A DNA stretch of 64,000 bases from contig NZ_OXCQ01000006.1 in NCBI RefSeq assembly GCF_900411395.1, forward strand, positions 1-64,000, in the 5' to 3' direction. The notes beneath the pieces were generated by a model that saw nothing but the letters and a program-made list of their open reading frames with translations, ran no database searches and was not told the origin of the DNA. The DNA is from Streptococcus sp. 596553. Lineage in GTDB: Bacteria; Bacillota; Bacilli; Lactobacillales; Streptococcaceae. A program made the translations under genes and the position numbers. This document shows, one piece after another, positions 26,861-37,107 of the stretch. Position 1 is the stretch's first letter, and every line of letters begins with the position of its first letter.

Positions 26861-29293
26861 ATGAACTATTCAAAAGCATTGAATGAATGTATCGAAAGTG
26901 CCTACATGGTTGCTGGCCATTTTGGAGCTCATTATCTAGAGTCTTGGCACTTGTTGATTGCCATGTCCAATCACAGTTATAGTGTGGCAGGGGCGACTTT
27001 AAATGATTATCCATATGAGATGGACCGTTTAGAAGAGGTCGCTTTGGAACTGACTGAAACGGACTATAGCCAGGATGAAACCTTTACGGAATTGCCGTTC
27101 TCCCATCGCTTGCAGGTCCTTTTTGATGAAGCAGAGTATGTAGCGTCAGTGGTCCATGCTAAGGTGCTAGGGACAGAGCACGTCCTCTATGCGATTTTGC
27201 ATGATGGCAATGCCTTGGCGACTCGTATCTTGGAGAGGGCTGGTTTTTCTTATGAAGACAAGAAAGATCAGGTCAAGATTGCTGCCCTTCGTCGAAATTT
27301 AGAAGAACGTGCAGGCTGGACTCGTGAAGACCTCAAGGCTCTACGCCAACGCCATCGTACAGTGGCTGACAAGCAAAATTCTATGGCCAATATGATGGGC
27401 ATGCCCCAGACTCCGAGTGGTGGTCTCGAGGACTATACGCATGATTTGACAGAGCAAGCGCGTTCTGGCAAGTTAGAACCAGTCATCGGTCGGGATAAGG
27501 AAATCTCGCGTATGATTCAAATCTTGAGCCGGAAGACTAAGAACAACCCTGTCTTGGTTGGGGATGCTGGTGTCGGGAAAACAGCTCTGGCGTTTGGACT
27601 TGCCCAGCGTATTGCTAGTTGCGATGTACCAGCTGAAATGGCCAAGATGCGCGTGTTAGAGCTGGATTTGATGAATGTCGTTGCAGGTACACGTTTCCGT
27701 GGTGACTTTGAAGAACGTATGAATAATATCATCAAGGATATTGAAGAAGATGGCCAAGTCATCCTCTTTATCGACGAACTCCACACCATCATGGGTTCTG
27801 GAAGCGGGATTGACTCAACTCTGGATGCGGCCAATATCTTGAAACCAGCCTTGGCCCGTGGAACTTTGAGAACGGTTGGTGCGACTACTCAGGAAGAATA
27901 CCAAAAACATATCGAAAAAGATGCTGCCCTTTCTCGTCGTTTCGCTAAAGTAACGATTGAAGAGCCAAGTGTAGCAGACAGCATGACCATTTTGCAAGGC
28001 TTGAAGGCGACTTATGAGAAACATCACCGTGTGCAAATCACAGATGAAGCGGTTGAAACAGCGGTTAAGATGGCTTATCGTTACTTGACTAGTCGTCACT
28101 TGCCAGACTCTGCTATCGATCTCTTGGATGAGGCAGCAGCAACAGTGCAAAATAAGGCAAAGCATGTAAAAGCAGACGATTCAGGTTTGAGTCCAGCTGA
28201 CAAGGCCTTGATGGATGGTAAGTGGAAACAGGCAGCTCAGCTAATTGCAAAAGAAGAGGAAGTGCTTGTTTACAAAGACTTGGTGACAGAGTCTGATATT
28301 TTGACCACCTTGAGTCGTTTATCAGGTATTCCAGTTCAAAAACTGACTCAGACTGATGCGAAGAAATACTTGAATTTGGAAGCTGAACTACACAAACGTG
28401 TCATTGGTCAAGATCAAGCTGTTTCAAGCATTAGCCGTGCGATTCGCCGCAACCAGTCAGGGATTCGCAGTCACAAGCGTCCGATTGGTTCCTTTATGTT
28501 CCTAGGACCCACAGGTGTCGGGAAGACCGAATTGGCTAAGGCTCTAGCAGAAGTTCTTTTTGATGACGAATCAGCCCTTATCCGCTTTGATATGAGTGAG
28601 TATATGGAGAAATTCGCAGCCAGCCGTCTCAATGGAGCTCCTCCGGGCTATGTGGGTTATGAAGAAGGTGGGGAGTTGACAGAGAAGGTTCGCAACAAAC
28701 CATACTCCGTTCTCCTCTTTGACGAGGTAGAGAAGGCCCATCCAGACATCTTTAATGTTCTCTTGCAGGTTTTGGATGATGGTGTCTTGACCGATAGTAA
28801 GGGACGCAAGGTTGACTTTTCAAATACTATTATCATTATGACGTCAAACCTCGGTGCGACAGCCCTTCGTGATGACAAGACAGTTGGTTTTGGGGCAAAG
28901 GACATTCGTTTTGACCAGGAAAATATGGAAAAACGCATGTTCGAAGAGCTGAAAAAGGCTTATAGACCGGAATTCATCAACCGCATTGATGAAAAGGTGG
29001 TCTTCCATAGCCTGTCTAGCGACCATATGCAGGAAGTGGTGAAGATTATGGTTAAACCTTTAGTGGCAAGTTTGGCTGAAAAAGGCATTGATTTGAAATT
29101 ACAAGCTTCAGCACTGAAATTGTTGGCAAATCAAGGATATGACCCAGAGATGGGAGCTCGTCCACTTCGCAGAATCCTGCAAACAGAAGTGGAGGACAAG
29201 TTGGCAGAACTTCTTCTCAAGGGAGAATTAGAGGCAGGTAGCACACTTAAGATTGGTGTTAAAGCAGGCCGGTTAAAATTTGATATTGCATAA
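26861..29293 (+). CDS. clpC: ATP-dependent Clp protease ATP-binding subunit ClpC
   Basis: An 810-residue AAA+ unfoldase that feeds substrates to ClpP. Two N-terminal Clp repeats (about 1-150) are followed by the first AAA+ module with Walker [10 protein letters not shown] near residue 235 and the second with [10 protein letters not shown] near residue 548, then [15 protein letters not shown] and the C-terminal D2-small domain. A middle coiled-coil insert of ClpC length separates the modules. Cotranscribed with ctsR and under CtsR control. Confidence 0.95.
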   Translation: MNYSKALNECIESAYMVAGHFGAHYLESWHLLIAMSNHSYSVAGATLNDYPYEMDRLEEVALELTETDYSQDETFTELPFSHRLQVLFDEAEYVASVVHAKVLGTEHVLYAILHDGNALATRILERAGFSYEDKKDQVKIAALRRNLEERAGWTREDLKALRQRHRTVADKQNSMANMMGMPQTPSGGLEDYTHDLTEQARSGKLEPVIGRDKEISRMIQILSRKTKNNPVLVGDAGVGKTALAFGLAQRIASCDVPAEMAKMRVLELDLMNVVAGTRFRGDFEERMNNIIKDIEEDGQVILFIDELHTIMGSGSGIDSTLDAANILKPALARGTLRTVGATTQEEYQKHIEKDAALSRRFAKVTIEEPSVADSMTILQGLKATYEKHHRVQITDEAVETAVKMAYRYLTSRHLPDSAIDLLDEAAATVQNKAKHVKADDSGLSPADKALMDGKWKQAAQLIAKEEEVLVYKDLVTESDILTTLSRLSGIPVQKLTQTDAKKYLNLEAELHKRVIGQDQAVSSISRAIRRNQSGIRSHKRPIGSFMFLGPTGVGKTELAKALAEVLFDDESALIRFDMSEYMEKFAASRLNGAPPGYVGYEEGGELTEKVRNKPYSVLLFDEVEKAHPDIFNVLLQVLDDGVLTDSKGRKVDFSNTIIIMTSNLGATALRDDKTVGFGAKDIRFDQENMEKRMFEELKKAYRPEFINRIDEKVVFHSLSSDHMQEVVKIMVKPLVASLAEKGIDLKLQASALKLLANQGYDPEMGARPLRRILQTEVEDKLAELLLKGELEAGSTLKIGVKAGRLKFDIA

Positions 29294-29301
29294 AAGAATA
29301 A

Positions 29302-29339
29302 AAGTATCAGCGACCATAACTCATAGTGGAGTGATACTT
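29302..29339 (+). terminator. hairpin after clpC
   Basis: AAGTATCA pairs with TGATACTT. No T-tract follows, so termination strength is uncertain; it abuts the BOX element. Confidence 0.4.
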
Positions 29340-29446
29340 AATGAAAATCAAAGAGCAAATTAGGAAGCTAGCCGCAGGTTGCTCAAAACACTGTTTTGAG
29401 GTTGCAGATAGAGCTGACGTGGTTTGAAGAGATTTTCGAAGAGTAT
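29337..29446 (-). repeat. BOX element
   Basis: Reads on the minus strand from boxA (ATACTCTTCGAAAATCTCTT, 29446 downward, with CACGTCAGC) to a boxC-like end ending in TTTGATTTTCATTAA near 29337. This is the dispersed extragenic repeat of pneumococcus and relatives. No full boxB is recognisable. Confidence 0.8.
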
Positions 29447-29816
29447 GAAACTAAAACCTATAGCTTCTAAAGGATCCGTGGTTTTCACTATTCAACCCAA
29501 AATTCATATGTTTATTACCCTCCATCGTATTTGTCTTAGAGCGTGTGTAGTAGAAAAAGAGCAGTCTTATCTGAAATTTTTATCCTTTCAAAAGAGACCT
29601 GTTTCTTTTTTGCCTGTCAAATCCGTTCTAGCTGGTATTTGAAAAATCAAACTAAGCTGCAAGATGAATGATTTTCTTGTATTGACGTTGTTGTTGACAA
29701 CAAGTAGCGGATAAATGAAATCCATTCCATTATCATAGATGATAGGCTGGTAGGAAATTTTCAAATAACATACAGGGAATAGATGTGTGAAGTTCCGGTA
29801 GTAGAAAGGGAGAAAG
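29447..29816. other. spacer between BOX and rr06
   Basis: No gene is supported. A reading frame from 29424 runs through the BOX and lacks a ribosome binding site. The sequence should hold the rr06 promoter, but no strong hexamer pair stands out. GTAGAAAGGGAG directly precedes the rr06 start. Confidence 0.45.
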
Positions 29817-30470
29817 ATGAACATTTTAGTTGCAGATGACGAGGAAATGATTAGAGAAGGAATTGCAGCATTTCTGACAGAAGAGGGTTATCACGTCATT
29901 ATGGCTAAGGATGGACAAGAGGCCTTGGAAAAATTTCAGGATCTCCCTATCCATCTCATGGTACTGGATTTAATGATGCCTAGGAAGAGTGGTTTTGAAG
30001 TGTTAAAAGAAATCAATCAAGAGCACGATATTCCTGTCATCGTCTTGAGTGCTCTAGGAGATGAAACTACTCAGTCACAGGTATTTGATCTCTATGCTGA
30101 TGATCATGTGACAAAGCCTTTTTCTTTGGTACTGCTTGCCAAGCGTATTAAAGCGCTTATCAGACGTTACTACGTCATAGAGGATCTTTGGCAATATCAG
30201 GATGCAACAGTGGATTTTACCTCTTACAAAGCACATTATAAAAATGAAGAAATTGATCTCAAACCAAAGGAATTATTGGTACTAAAGTGTTTGATTCAAC
30301 ATAAAAATCAAGTTTTAAGTAGAGAGCAGATATTGGAAGAAATTTCAAAAGATGTAGCTGATTTACCTTGTGATAGGGTCGTTGATGTCTATATTCGTAC
30401 TCTTCGCAAAAAATTAGCTTTAGATTGCATTGTGACTGTGAAAAATGTTGGGTATAAGATTAGCTTATGA
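29817..30470 (+). CDS. rr06: response regulator RR06 (OmpR family)
   Basis: A 217-residue DNA-binding response regulator. The receiver domain has the acidic pair DDE at 7-9, the phosphoacceptor Asp51 in [11 protein letters not shown] and the lysine in KPF. The C-terminal winged helix contains [12 protein letters not shown]. Together with its kinase it is known in pneumococcus to control the neighbouring choline-binding protein gene. It overlaps the kinase gene by four bases. Confidence 0.9.
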   Translation: MNILVADDEEMIREGIAAFLTEEGYHVIMAKDGQEALEKFQDLPIHLMVLDLMMPRKSGFEVLKEINQEHDIPVIVLSALGDETTQSQVFDLYADDHVTKPFSLVLLAKRIKALIRRYYVIEDLWQYQDATVDFTSYKAHYKNEEIDLKPKELLVLKCLIQHKNQVLSREQILEEISKDVADLPCDRVVDVYIRTLRKKLALDCIVTVKNVGYKISL

Positions 30471-31810
30471 TAAAAAATCCTAAATTATTAACCAAGTCTT
30501 TTTTAAGAAGTTTTGCAATTCTAGGTGGTGTTGGTCTAGTCATTCATATAGCTATTTATTTGACCTTTCCTTTTTATTATATTCAATTGGAGGGGGAAAA
30601 GTTTAATGAGAGTGCAAGAGTGTTTACGGAGTATTTAAAGACTAAGACAGCTGATGAAATTCCAAGCTTACTCCAGTCTTATTCAAAGTCCTTGACTATA
30701 TCTGCTCACCTTAAAAGAGATATCTTAGATAAGCGGCTCCCTCTTGTGCATGACTTAGATATTAAAGATGGAGAGCTATCAAATTATATCGTAATGTTAG
30801 ATAAGCCTGTTAGTACAGCAGATGGTAAACAGGTAACGGTGCAGTTTGTGCAGGGAGTGGATATCTACAAAGAAGCAAAGAATATTTTGCTTTTGTATCT
30901 CCCCTATACATTTTTGGTTACAATTGCTTTTTCCTTTGTTTTTTCTTATTTTTATACGAAACGCTTGCTCAATCCTCTTTTTTACATTTCAGAAGTGACT
31001 AGTAAGATGCAAGATTTGGATGACAATATTCGTTTTGATGAAAGCAGAAAAGATGAAGTTGGTGAAGTTGGAAAACAGATTAATGATGTGTATGAGCACT
31101 TGTTGAAAGTTATTCATGAGTTGGAAAATCGCAATGAGCAAATTGTAAAATTGCAAAATCAAAAGGTTTCCTTTGTCCGTGGAGCATCGCATGAATTAAA
31201 GACACCTCTAGCTACTCTCAGGATTATCTTAGAAAATATGCAATACAATGTGGGGGATTATAAGGATCATCCTAAGTATCTTGAAAAGAGTATTGATAAA
31301 ATAGATCAGATGAGTTTCTTGCTAGAGGAAGTGTTGGAATCTTCTAAATTTCAAGAATGGACAGAGTGCAGTGAGATTTTAATGGTAAATACCGTTTTGA
31401 CAGATGTTTTGTCTCGATACCAGGAATTGGCATTTTCTAAAAATCTTGTGATTGATAATCAGTTGACTACTGATACAAAAGTAAGGATGAGCTTGAAGGC
31501 TTTGGATAAAGTCTTGACAAATCTTATCAGTAATGCTATTAAGTACTCAGATCAATCTGGCATTGTGACTATTTCTGAGCAAGATGGTTATCTTTCTATT
31601 AGGAATACATGTGCTCCTTTGAATCAGGAAGAGTTAGAACATTTATTTGATATTTTTTACCATTCACAAATTGTAACAGACAGAGAAACAGGATCAGGAT
31701 TGGGTCTTTATATTGTTAAGAATATCTTAGAAAGTCATCGTATGTCCTATAGTTTCTTGCCTTATGAACAAGGGATGGAATTTAAAATCTGCTTGTTACC
31801 AGATAGTTAG
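30467..31810 (+). CDS. hk06: sensor histidine kinase HK06
   Basis: A 447-residue membrane sensor kinase. Two transmembrane helices (about 14-36 and 148-170) flank an extracellular sensor domain. A HAMP linker leads to the H-box with His242 ([13 protein letters not shown]). The ATPase domain has the N-box [11 protein letters not shown] and the G-box [12 protein letters not shown]. It forms a two-component system with RR06, next to the surface-protein gene it is expected to regulate. Confidence 0.9.
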   Translation: MIKNPKLLTKSFLRSFAILGGVGLVIHIAIYLTFPFYYIQLEGEKFNESARVFTEYLKTKTADEIPSLLQSYSKSLTISAHLKRDILDKRLPLVHDLDIKDGELSNYIVMLDKPVSTADGKQVTVQFVQGVDIYKEAKNILLLYLPYTFLVTIAFSFVFSYFYTKRLLNPLFYISEVTSKMQDLDDNIRFDESRKDEVGEVGKQINDVYEHLLKVIHELENRNEQIVKLQNQKVSFVRGASHELKTPLATLRIILENMQYNVGDYKDHPKYLEKSIDKIDQMSFLLEEVLESSKFQEWTECSEILMVNTVLTDVLSRYQELAFSKNLVIDNQLTTDTKVRMSLKALDKVLTNLISNAIKYSDQSGIVTISEQDGYLSIRNTCAPLNQEELEHLFDIFYHSQIVTDRETGSGLGLYIVKNILESHRMSYSFLPYEQGMEFKICLLPDS

Positions 31811-31917
31811 CTTTAGTAAGACTCTTTTCTTACTTGAGGATGATTTGAAGAAGTATAGTTTGAATGGTAGTGATAGAGTAAATCAAAGAACGGAATCAGT
31901 TTTCGTTCTTTTTCTTT

Positions 31918-31965
31918 TTCAATTCATATTGGGTTAACATAGAGATGTTACAGTAGTGGTAAAGA
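31918..31965 (+). promoter_or_regulatory. putative RR06-type promoter of the methyltransferase-like gene
   Basis: CAATTCATATTG (31919-31930) is followed by GATGTTACAGTAGTGGTAAAG. The same combination, TTCATATTG then GATATAGTAGTGTTAAG, precedes the PspC-like gene 600 bases downstream, suggesting one regulator for both. Confidence 0.5.
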
Positions 31966-31977
31966 AAGGGGATTGTG

Positions 31978-32505
31978 ATGATAGCAATAATCATTATCTG
32001 TGTATTTTTAATTCGCTTGTTGTTCCTAAAGAAATCAATTGAAAATGAAAAACGGCTTCGTAGGGATGGCGGGCGAGAATTTGGCATTAAAAATACCAAA
32101 CGTCTTACCTTGGTTCATATTGTTTTTTATCTGGCTTGTTTTATGGAAGCCCTAGTCTATCGACCGTCTTTCAATATGATGAGTGTTGTGGGTTTGGTGC
32201 TCCTGATATTTTCTATGTTGATGTTGCTACTTGTTATTCATCTGCTTGGGGATATTTGGACAGTCAAGTTGATGTTAGCACCGAATCATAAGTTTGTGGA
32301 TCATGTCTTATTTAGGACAGTAAAACATCCCAATTACTTTTTAAATATCCTTCCTGAGTTGATTGGCTTGACCTTGCTGAGTCATGCCTATATGACTTTT
32401 GTTTTAGTTTTTCCAGTTTATGCAGTTATTTTGTATCGACGAATAGCTGAAGAGGAAAAGTTATTACATGAAGTTATAATCCCAAATGGAAGTATAAAGA
32501 GATAA
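31978..32505 (+). CDS. isoprenylcysteine carboxyl methyltransferase family membrane protein
   Basis: A 175-residue integral membrane protein with four to five hydrophobic segments. The C-terminal half has the ICMT-like features FRTVKHPNYFLNILPELIG and YRRIAEEEKLL, which in the family bind S-adenosylmethionine. The methyl acceptor in streptococci is unknown. The ATG at 31978, after AAAGGGGA, is preferred to the overlapping GTG at 31975. It sits between hk06 and the surface protein and seems to share their regulation. Confidence 0.78.
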   Translation: MIAIIIICVFLIRLLFLKKSIENEKRLRRDGGREFGIKNTKRLTLVHIVFYLACFMEALVYRPSFNMMSVVGLVLLIFSMLMLLLVIHLLGDIWTVKLMLAPNHKFVDHVLFRTVKHPNYFLNILPELIGLTLLSHAYMTFVLVFPVYAVILYRRIAEEEKLLHEVIIPNGSIKR

Positions 32506-32514
32506 ATACAAGAT

Positions 32515-32560
32515 TCAATTCATATACAGTTCATATTGAAATGATATAGTAGTGTTAAGA
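32515..32560 (+). promoter_or_regulatory. promoter of the PspC-like gene with RR06-type repeats
   Basis: TTCATATA at 32518-32525 and TTCATATTG at 32530-32538 form a direct repeat upstream of TATAGT (32545-32550). The spacing of about one helical turn fits an OmpR-family activator. Confidence 0.5.
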
Positions 32561-32581
32561 AAAATATTGGAGGAAATAATT

Positions 32582-35026
32582 ATGTTTGCATCAAAAAGTG
32601 AAAGAAAAGTACGTTATTCAATTCGTAAATTTAGTATTGGAGTAGCTAGTGTAGTGGTTGCTAGTCTGTTCTTAGGAGGAGTAGTCCATGCAGAAGGGGT
32701 TGGTGGTGGGAATACCCCCACGGTTACATCTAGTGGGCAAGATAGGTTGAAGGAATATAGACAGCAGTTGATAAAAGAGTTGGGAGAGACAGCTTTACCT
32801 GAAGATAAAAAAGCTGAGTACAGAAAGCGGATTGAACAGGAGATGGACTATTCAGTACTAGATGAGATAGCGAATAACTTTCATCAAGAAAGTTTGGAAA
32901 TACGTAATAAAGAACATGATGAAGTAGTTGAAAAAGCTAAAACTGAGTTTCCTAAGTATTTAGATCAGATTTTAATAGGACTTGAAAAATTGGTTGATGA
33001 AAAAGATCCTCAGTTTGACAAGCTTATTCAAGAAGCTAAGGATATTGTAGAAGAATATAAACGAAGATTTGATGAAGGTATTGATAGCCAAGCTATAAAA
33101 AGGTTAGAACAAGAGGGTAAAAATAAGCTAGATAAGTTGGTAGAGGACTTTAAGAATAGTTTATCAAATCAACAAAGTAAACCATCAGGAAATTCTAATT
33201 CTTCTAATGGTAGAGGTGATACGACTAAGCCTGCGAATCAAGGATTAGATTCTGATTCACCTTCTGGAAAAGAACATAATAATCCAACTCCACCAAAAGT
33301 AGAAAATCAAGGAGGAAATATAGTTTCTACTGAAAAAACTACGGAGACAAATCTTAAAGAAGCTAAAGAAACAGCTAAAACAACTTTGGATAATTATAGA
33401 AAAAGTCGTTTAACAAAATTAAATCCAGCTGCTTTTTGGTTTGGAGACCTCTTGTTGGCGTCTCAAAAGACTTTATCCGAATATAGTACGCAATTTGAGA
33501 GTGCTTCGAGTAAAGAAGAATTGAAAGCTCTGATAGAAAAATCTAAACAGGCAATTGATGAACTGATAGCTACTCATCAAAATAGAGAAATCAGCTTAGA
33601 GCGAAATAAGGCAAAGGAAGCGGTCACTAAACATCTAACAGGTTTATTGGATGATATCAAGAAAAATTTAGAAAAAGAGCAACATATCAATACTGTAGAG
33701 CTAATTAAAAAGCTAAAAGATATTGAAAAAACGTATTTGCATAAATTAGATGAATCAACCCAAAAAGCCCAACTACAGAATCTGGTTACAGAAAGTCAAT
33801 CAAAACTAGATGAAGCTTTGTCTAACTTTAAAAAGGGCTTATCTTCTTCGTCAAATTCAGGATCCTCCACTAAACCAGAAACTCCAGAAAAACCAGAAGA
33901 ACCTGCTCCAAGCAAACCTGCTGAAAAAGAGCAGACCCCGTCAGGAAGCACTGCAGGAAGTCACTCCGGTTCCACCAGCTCTTCAGGAAGTTCTAGTGCT
34001 TCCACTAAACCAAAATCTCCAGAAAAACCAGAGGAACCTACTCCAAGCAAACCTGCGGAAAAGGAGCAGAATCCATCAGGAAGCACTGCAGGAAGTCACT
34101 CCGGTTCCACCAGCTCTTCAGGAAGTTCTAGTGCTTCCACTAAACCAAAATCTCCAGAAAAACCAGAGCGACCTGCTCCAAGCAAACCTGCTGAAAAAGA
34201 GCAGAACCCATCAGGTTCAACCACAGGAAGTCACTCCGGTTCCACTAGCTCTTCAGGAAGTTCTAGTGCTTCCACTAAACCAAAATCTCCAGAAAAAGAG
34301 CAAGAAGTAGAACCATCTACCCCAAGTAAACCATCAGGAAACGAGACAAATTCTTCATCTCCTACAAGATCTAACAGTCTTTCTCCTACTCTCTCATCTC
34401 AACCGACATCTACTGTTCAAAAGGTATTTACAACTCAAAATGGAAATACCAAGATTACTGTTATGTTTGAAACTGCTACAGAAGCAGACTCTGTCAATCT
34501 TAAAGAGGTAACAACAAAAGAAATGATTGATAATGTTATCCGTCAAACAGGGCAAGGAGCAGTGCGCATATTTGATATTTCCCTTTTAAAAGATGGAAAA
34601 GAAACCCATGTCAATGGAGAGAGAGTAGTTCGTCTTGCAATTGGTAATATTGAGTCTGAGATTCAAGTTTACCATGTGAAAGAAAATGGAGAGTTGGAGT
34701 TGCTCCCATCAACAGTTGAAAATGGGCAAGTCGTTTTCAAAACGAGTCATTTCAGCTTGTTTGCGATTAAAACACTTCCTAAAAAACAAATGGCTACTGA
34801 GCCAGAGGAAAATAGGGAAGGAAAAACTCAATCTGATGATAAGGAAATGGTTCTTCTTGCTGATAAAGCAAATCAAATGAGTGAAAATCGTTCAAATTCA
34901 GATAAAAAAGATAAGCAAGCACTCCCATCAACTGGAACAATGTCAACGTTGCTTATGGAATTCTTAGGTCTAATATCTCTAGTAGGTGTTTATCTATTAA
35001 AAGGAAAAAAGACGGAGAATGACTAA
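32582..35026 (+). CDS. pspC: LPXTG-anchored PspC/CbpA-family surface protein
   Basis: An 814-residue cell-wall protein at the rr06/hk06-linked cbpA/pspC position. It has a YSIRK signal peptide (cleavage near Ala37), two lysine/glutamate-rich coiled-coil regions (about 45-200 and 255-420), three 45-residue P/S-rich repeats (437-571), a globular domain (about 620-735) and an LPSTG sorting signal at 781-785 with membrane helix and charged tail. It has no choline-binding repeats, so it resembles the sortase-anchored (Hic-like) PspC group. The RNYPT polymeric-Ig-receptor motif is absent; factor H binding cannot be judged. The ATG after TTGGAGGAAA is used. Confidence 0.82.
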   Translation: MFASKSERKVRYSIRKFSIGVASVVVASLFLGGVVHAEGVGGGNTPTVTSSGQDRLKEYRQQLIKELGETALPEDKKAEYRKRIEQEMDYSVLDEIANNFHQESLEIRNKEHDEVVEKAKTEFPKYLDQILIGLEKLVDEKDPQFDKLIQEAKDIVEEYKRRFDEGIDSQAIKRLEQEGKNKLDKLVEDFKNSLSNQQSKPSGNSNSSNGRGDTTKPANQGLDSDSPSGKEHNNPTPPKVENQGGNIVSTEKTTETNLKEAKETAKTTLDNYRKSRLTKLNPAAFWFGDLLLASQKTLSEYSTQFESASSKEELKALIEKSKQAIDELIATHQNREISLERNKAKEAVTKHLTGLLDDIKKNLEKEQHINTVELIKKLKDIEKTYLHKLDESTQKAQLQNLVTESQSKLDEALSNFKKGLSSSSNSGSSTKPETPEKPEEPAPSKPAEKEQTPSGSTAGSHSGSTSSSGSSSASTKPKSPEKPEEPTPSKPAEKEQNPSGSTAGSHSGSTSSSGSSSASTKPKSPEKPERPAPSKPAEKEQNPSGSTTGSHSGSTSSSGSSSASTKPKSPEKEQEVEPSTPSKPSGNETNSSSPTRSNSLSPTLSSQPTSTVQKVFTTQNGNTKITVMFETATEADSVNLKEVTTKEMIDNVIRQTGQGAVRIFDISLLKDGKETHVNGERVVRLAIGNIESEIQVYHVKENGELELLPSTVENGQVVFKTSHFSLFAIKTLPKKQMATEPEENREGKTQSDDKEMVLLADKANQMSENRSNSDKKDKQALPSTGTMSTLLMEFLGLISLVGVYLLKGKKTEND
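33890..34294 (+). repeat. three tandem 135-bp repeats in the surface-protein gene
   Basis: Units start at 33890, 34025 and 34160, each 135 bases (45 residues), encoding segments such as KPEEPAPSKPAEKEQ and SGSTAGSHSGSTSSSG. The units are almost identical at DNA level, which favours copy-number change by slipped pairing or recombination. Confidence 0.92.
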
Positions 35027-35062
35027 TTTCATATAGACATTGATTGCTTATATAAATCCAAG

Positions 35063-35098
35063 AAAAACCCGTAAACTTTAAGAGAGTTACGGGTTTTG
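35063..35098. terminator. bidirectional terminator between the surface protein and dusB
   Basis: AAAAACCCGTAA and TTACGGGTTTT arms give T-runs on both strands, serving the two convergent units. Confidence 0.85.
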
Positions 35099-35103
35099 GT
35101 CTA

Positions 35104-36084
35104 TTAAGCTTTATCCAATTGCAAAAGAGCCTCAATCTCTGCTAGAGTGCTAGCTTGTGAAATGGCTCCACGGAGTTTGGCAGCACCAGATGTTCCACGG
35201 AGGTAGTGAGGAGCGAGGCCGCGGAATTCACGAACTGCGACGTTTTCTCCTTTGAGGTTAATTAAGCGTTTCAAATGTTCGTAGGCGATTTTCATCTTGT
35301 CTTCAAAGGTCAAATCAGGGAGGATCTCTCCTGTTTCAAAGTAGTGGTTGATTTGGTTGAAGAGGTAAGGATTTCCCATAGCAGCTCGGCCAATCATGAC
35401 TGCGTCAGCACCGACTTCTTCGATGCGTTGTTTGGCTTCTTGGACCGTACGAATGTCACCGTTGGCGATGAATGGAATCTTGGTCAAAGCTTGAGCAACT
35501 TTATGGAGAGTCTCAAGGTCTGCGTGACCTGTATACATTTGCTCACGGGTACGGCCATGCATAGCAAGGGCAGAAACACCTGCTGCTTCAGCAGCGAGGG
35601 CATTTTCTACTGCGAGAGATGGGTCAGCCCAGCCGGTACGCATTTTGACAGTAAGTGGAATATCAAGGACAGATTGGACCTTGTTGATGATAGAGTAAAT
35701 CTTATCTGGATCCTTGAGCCACATAGCGCCAGCTTCGTTCTTCACGATTTTATTAACTGGGCAGCCCATGTTGATATCGACGATATCGGTTTTGGTGTTT
35801 TCTTGGATGAATTCTGCTGCGCGTGCTAGGCTGTCTTCATCACTACCAAAAAGTTGGATAGAAACAGGGTTTTCGCCTTCATCGATATGAAGCATGTGCA
35901 GGGTTTTTTCGTTGTTGTATTGGATTCCCTTGTCAGAGACCATTTCCATGACAACGAGTCCAGCTCCGAGCTCTTTTGCAATAGTACGAAAGGCTGAGTT
36001 TGTCACGCCAGCCATGGGTGCTAAAACGGTACGATTGGGAATCTCAACATTACCAATCATAAAAGGTGTATTAAGATTTGTCAC
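35104..36084 (-). CDS. dusB: tRNA-dihydrouridine synthase (DusB family)
   Basis: A 326-residue FMN-dependent enzyme reducing uridine to dihydrouridine in tRNA. The TIM-barrel start [15 protein letters not shown], the motif [15 protein letters not shown] with the catalytic cysteine, and [13 protein letters not shown] are typical. A GTG start at 36084 is chosen because GGAGGAACT, lying inside the end of hslO, is eight bases before it. The gene therefore overlaps hslO by 14 bases and is probably coupled to it. Confidence 0.92.
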   Translation of the reverse strand: MTNLNTPFMIGNVEIPNRTVLAPMAGVTNSAFRTIAKELGAGLVVMEMVSDKGIQYNNEKTLHMLHIDEGENPVSIQLFGSDEDSLARAAEFIQENTKTDIVDINMGCPVNKIVKNEAGAMWLKDPDKIYSIINKVQSVLDIPLTVKMRTGWADPSLAVENALAAEAAGVSALAMHGRTREQMYTGHADLETLHKVAQALTKIPFIANGDIRTVQEAKQRIEEVGADAVMIGRAAMGNPYLFNQINHYFETGEILPDLTFEDKMKIAYEHLKRLINLKGENVAVREFRGLAPHYLRGTSGAAKLRGAISQASTLAEIEALLQLDKA

Positions 36085-36943
36085 GAATGAGTTCCTCCAG
36101 GTCGTTTTCATCAAAGTTGTAAGTAGTTTGGCAGAATTGACAAGTGATTTCTGCTCCGTGGTCTTCCTCTTTCATTTCCTGTAAGTCTGAGCTTGGAAGG
36201 CTAGCAAGAGCGTTCATAAAGCGTTCATGGCTACAGTCACATTGGAAACGAATTTCTTCTTCAGAAAGACGCTTGTAGGCCTCGTCACCGTAGATAGCCT
36301 TGAGGAGGGCTTCGATATGGTCTTCACTTTCGAGAAGGGTCGAGATAGCTGGCATTTCTTGGATGCGTTTTTCAAAGCGAGCAATCTCTTCTTCCTTGGC
36401 TCCCGGCAAGACTTGAACTAGGAAACCACCTGCAACCTTGACCTCATCTTCCTCGTCCAAAAGGACATTGAGACCGACTGCTGAAGGGGTTTGTTGGCTT
36501 TCAGTCAGGTAGAAAGCAAGGTCTTCTCCAATCTCTCCAGAGATGAGTGGGGTCAAGGAAGTATAAGGATTTCCAATGCCGTAGTCTGTGATAACGAGAA
36601 ATTGACCATTTCCAACAAAAGGTCCGACTAGGACTTCACCAGTTGCAGTCTTTTTGATGTCAACACCAGGATTTTGAACGTAACCTTTGACGTTCCCCTT
36701 GGTATCAGCGACGGTGATAATAGCCCCTAGAGAGCTAGAACCCAGCACCTTAACTGTTAGTTTGGTATTTCCTTTTTCATTGGCTGCGAGAATCTGGCTA
36801 GCGATAAGAGTTCGACCAAGCGCTACAGTTGAGCTAGCTTGGGTTTTGTGTTTTTCTTGAGCAGTGCGGACGGTTTCTGTGCTATCAAGGACAAAAGCAC
36901 GAAAGGCTCCGCTTTCTGATATAGTTTTAATAATTTTATCCAT
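36071..36943 (-). CDS. hslO: redox-regulated chaperone Hsp33
   Basis: A 290-residue holdase activated by oxidation. The C-terminal zinc centre is formed by the CDC pair near residue 234 and CQFC near residue 268, the four conserved cysteines of Hsp33. The N-terminal domain includes [11 protein letters not shown] and a long glycine-containing substrate region. It is the first gene of the minus-strand pair with dusB. Confidence 0.94.
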   Translation of the reverse strand: MDKIIKTISESGAFRAFVLDSTETVRTAQEKHKTQASSTVALGRTLIASQILAANEKGNTKLTVKVLGSSSLGAIITVADTKGNVKGYVQNPGVDIKKTATGEVLVGPFVGNGQFLVITDYGIGNPYTSLTPLISGEIGEDLAFYLTESQQTPSAVGLNVLLDEEDEVKVAGGFLVQVLPGAKEEEIARFEKRIQEMPAISTLLESEDHIEALLKAIYGDEAYKRLSEEEIRFQCDCSHERFMNALASLPSSDLQEMKEEDHGAEITCQFCQTTYNFDENDLEELIRDKS

Positions 36944-37107
36944 AGCTACTATTTTAGCATAAAAATGCCCAAAGGGGGAGCCGTGTGTTTACTGATTTTC
37001 AGGATAATGGACCAAGAAATCAGCATGAAAATAAAAAGAGAAACAGATTATTTCAGCATTTGTAAGATTTATGCTATGCTTAAGATAGAAAATGAAAGGG
37101 GTAACAA

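Noticed and set aside
29424..29642. A 72-codon frame between clpC and rr06
   Set aside because: It begins inside a BOX element, has no ribosome binding site and no recognisable domain.
33810..34310. A long second frame inside the repeat region of the PspC-like gene
   Set aside because: It is a by-product of the low-complexity 135-bp repeats in another frame and has no start signal.
35275..35829. A 184-codon frame on the plus strand opposite dusB
   Set aside because: It is the antisense shadow of a conserved enzyme gene; no binding site or known domain.
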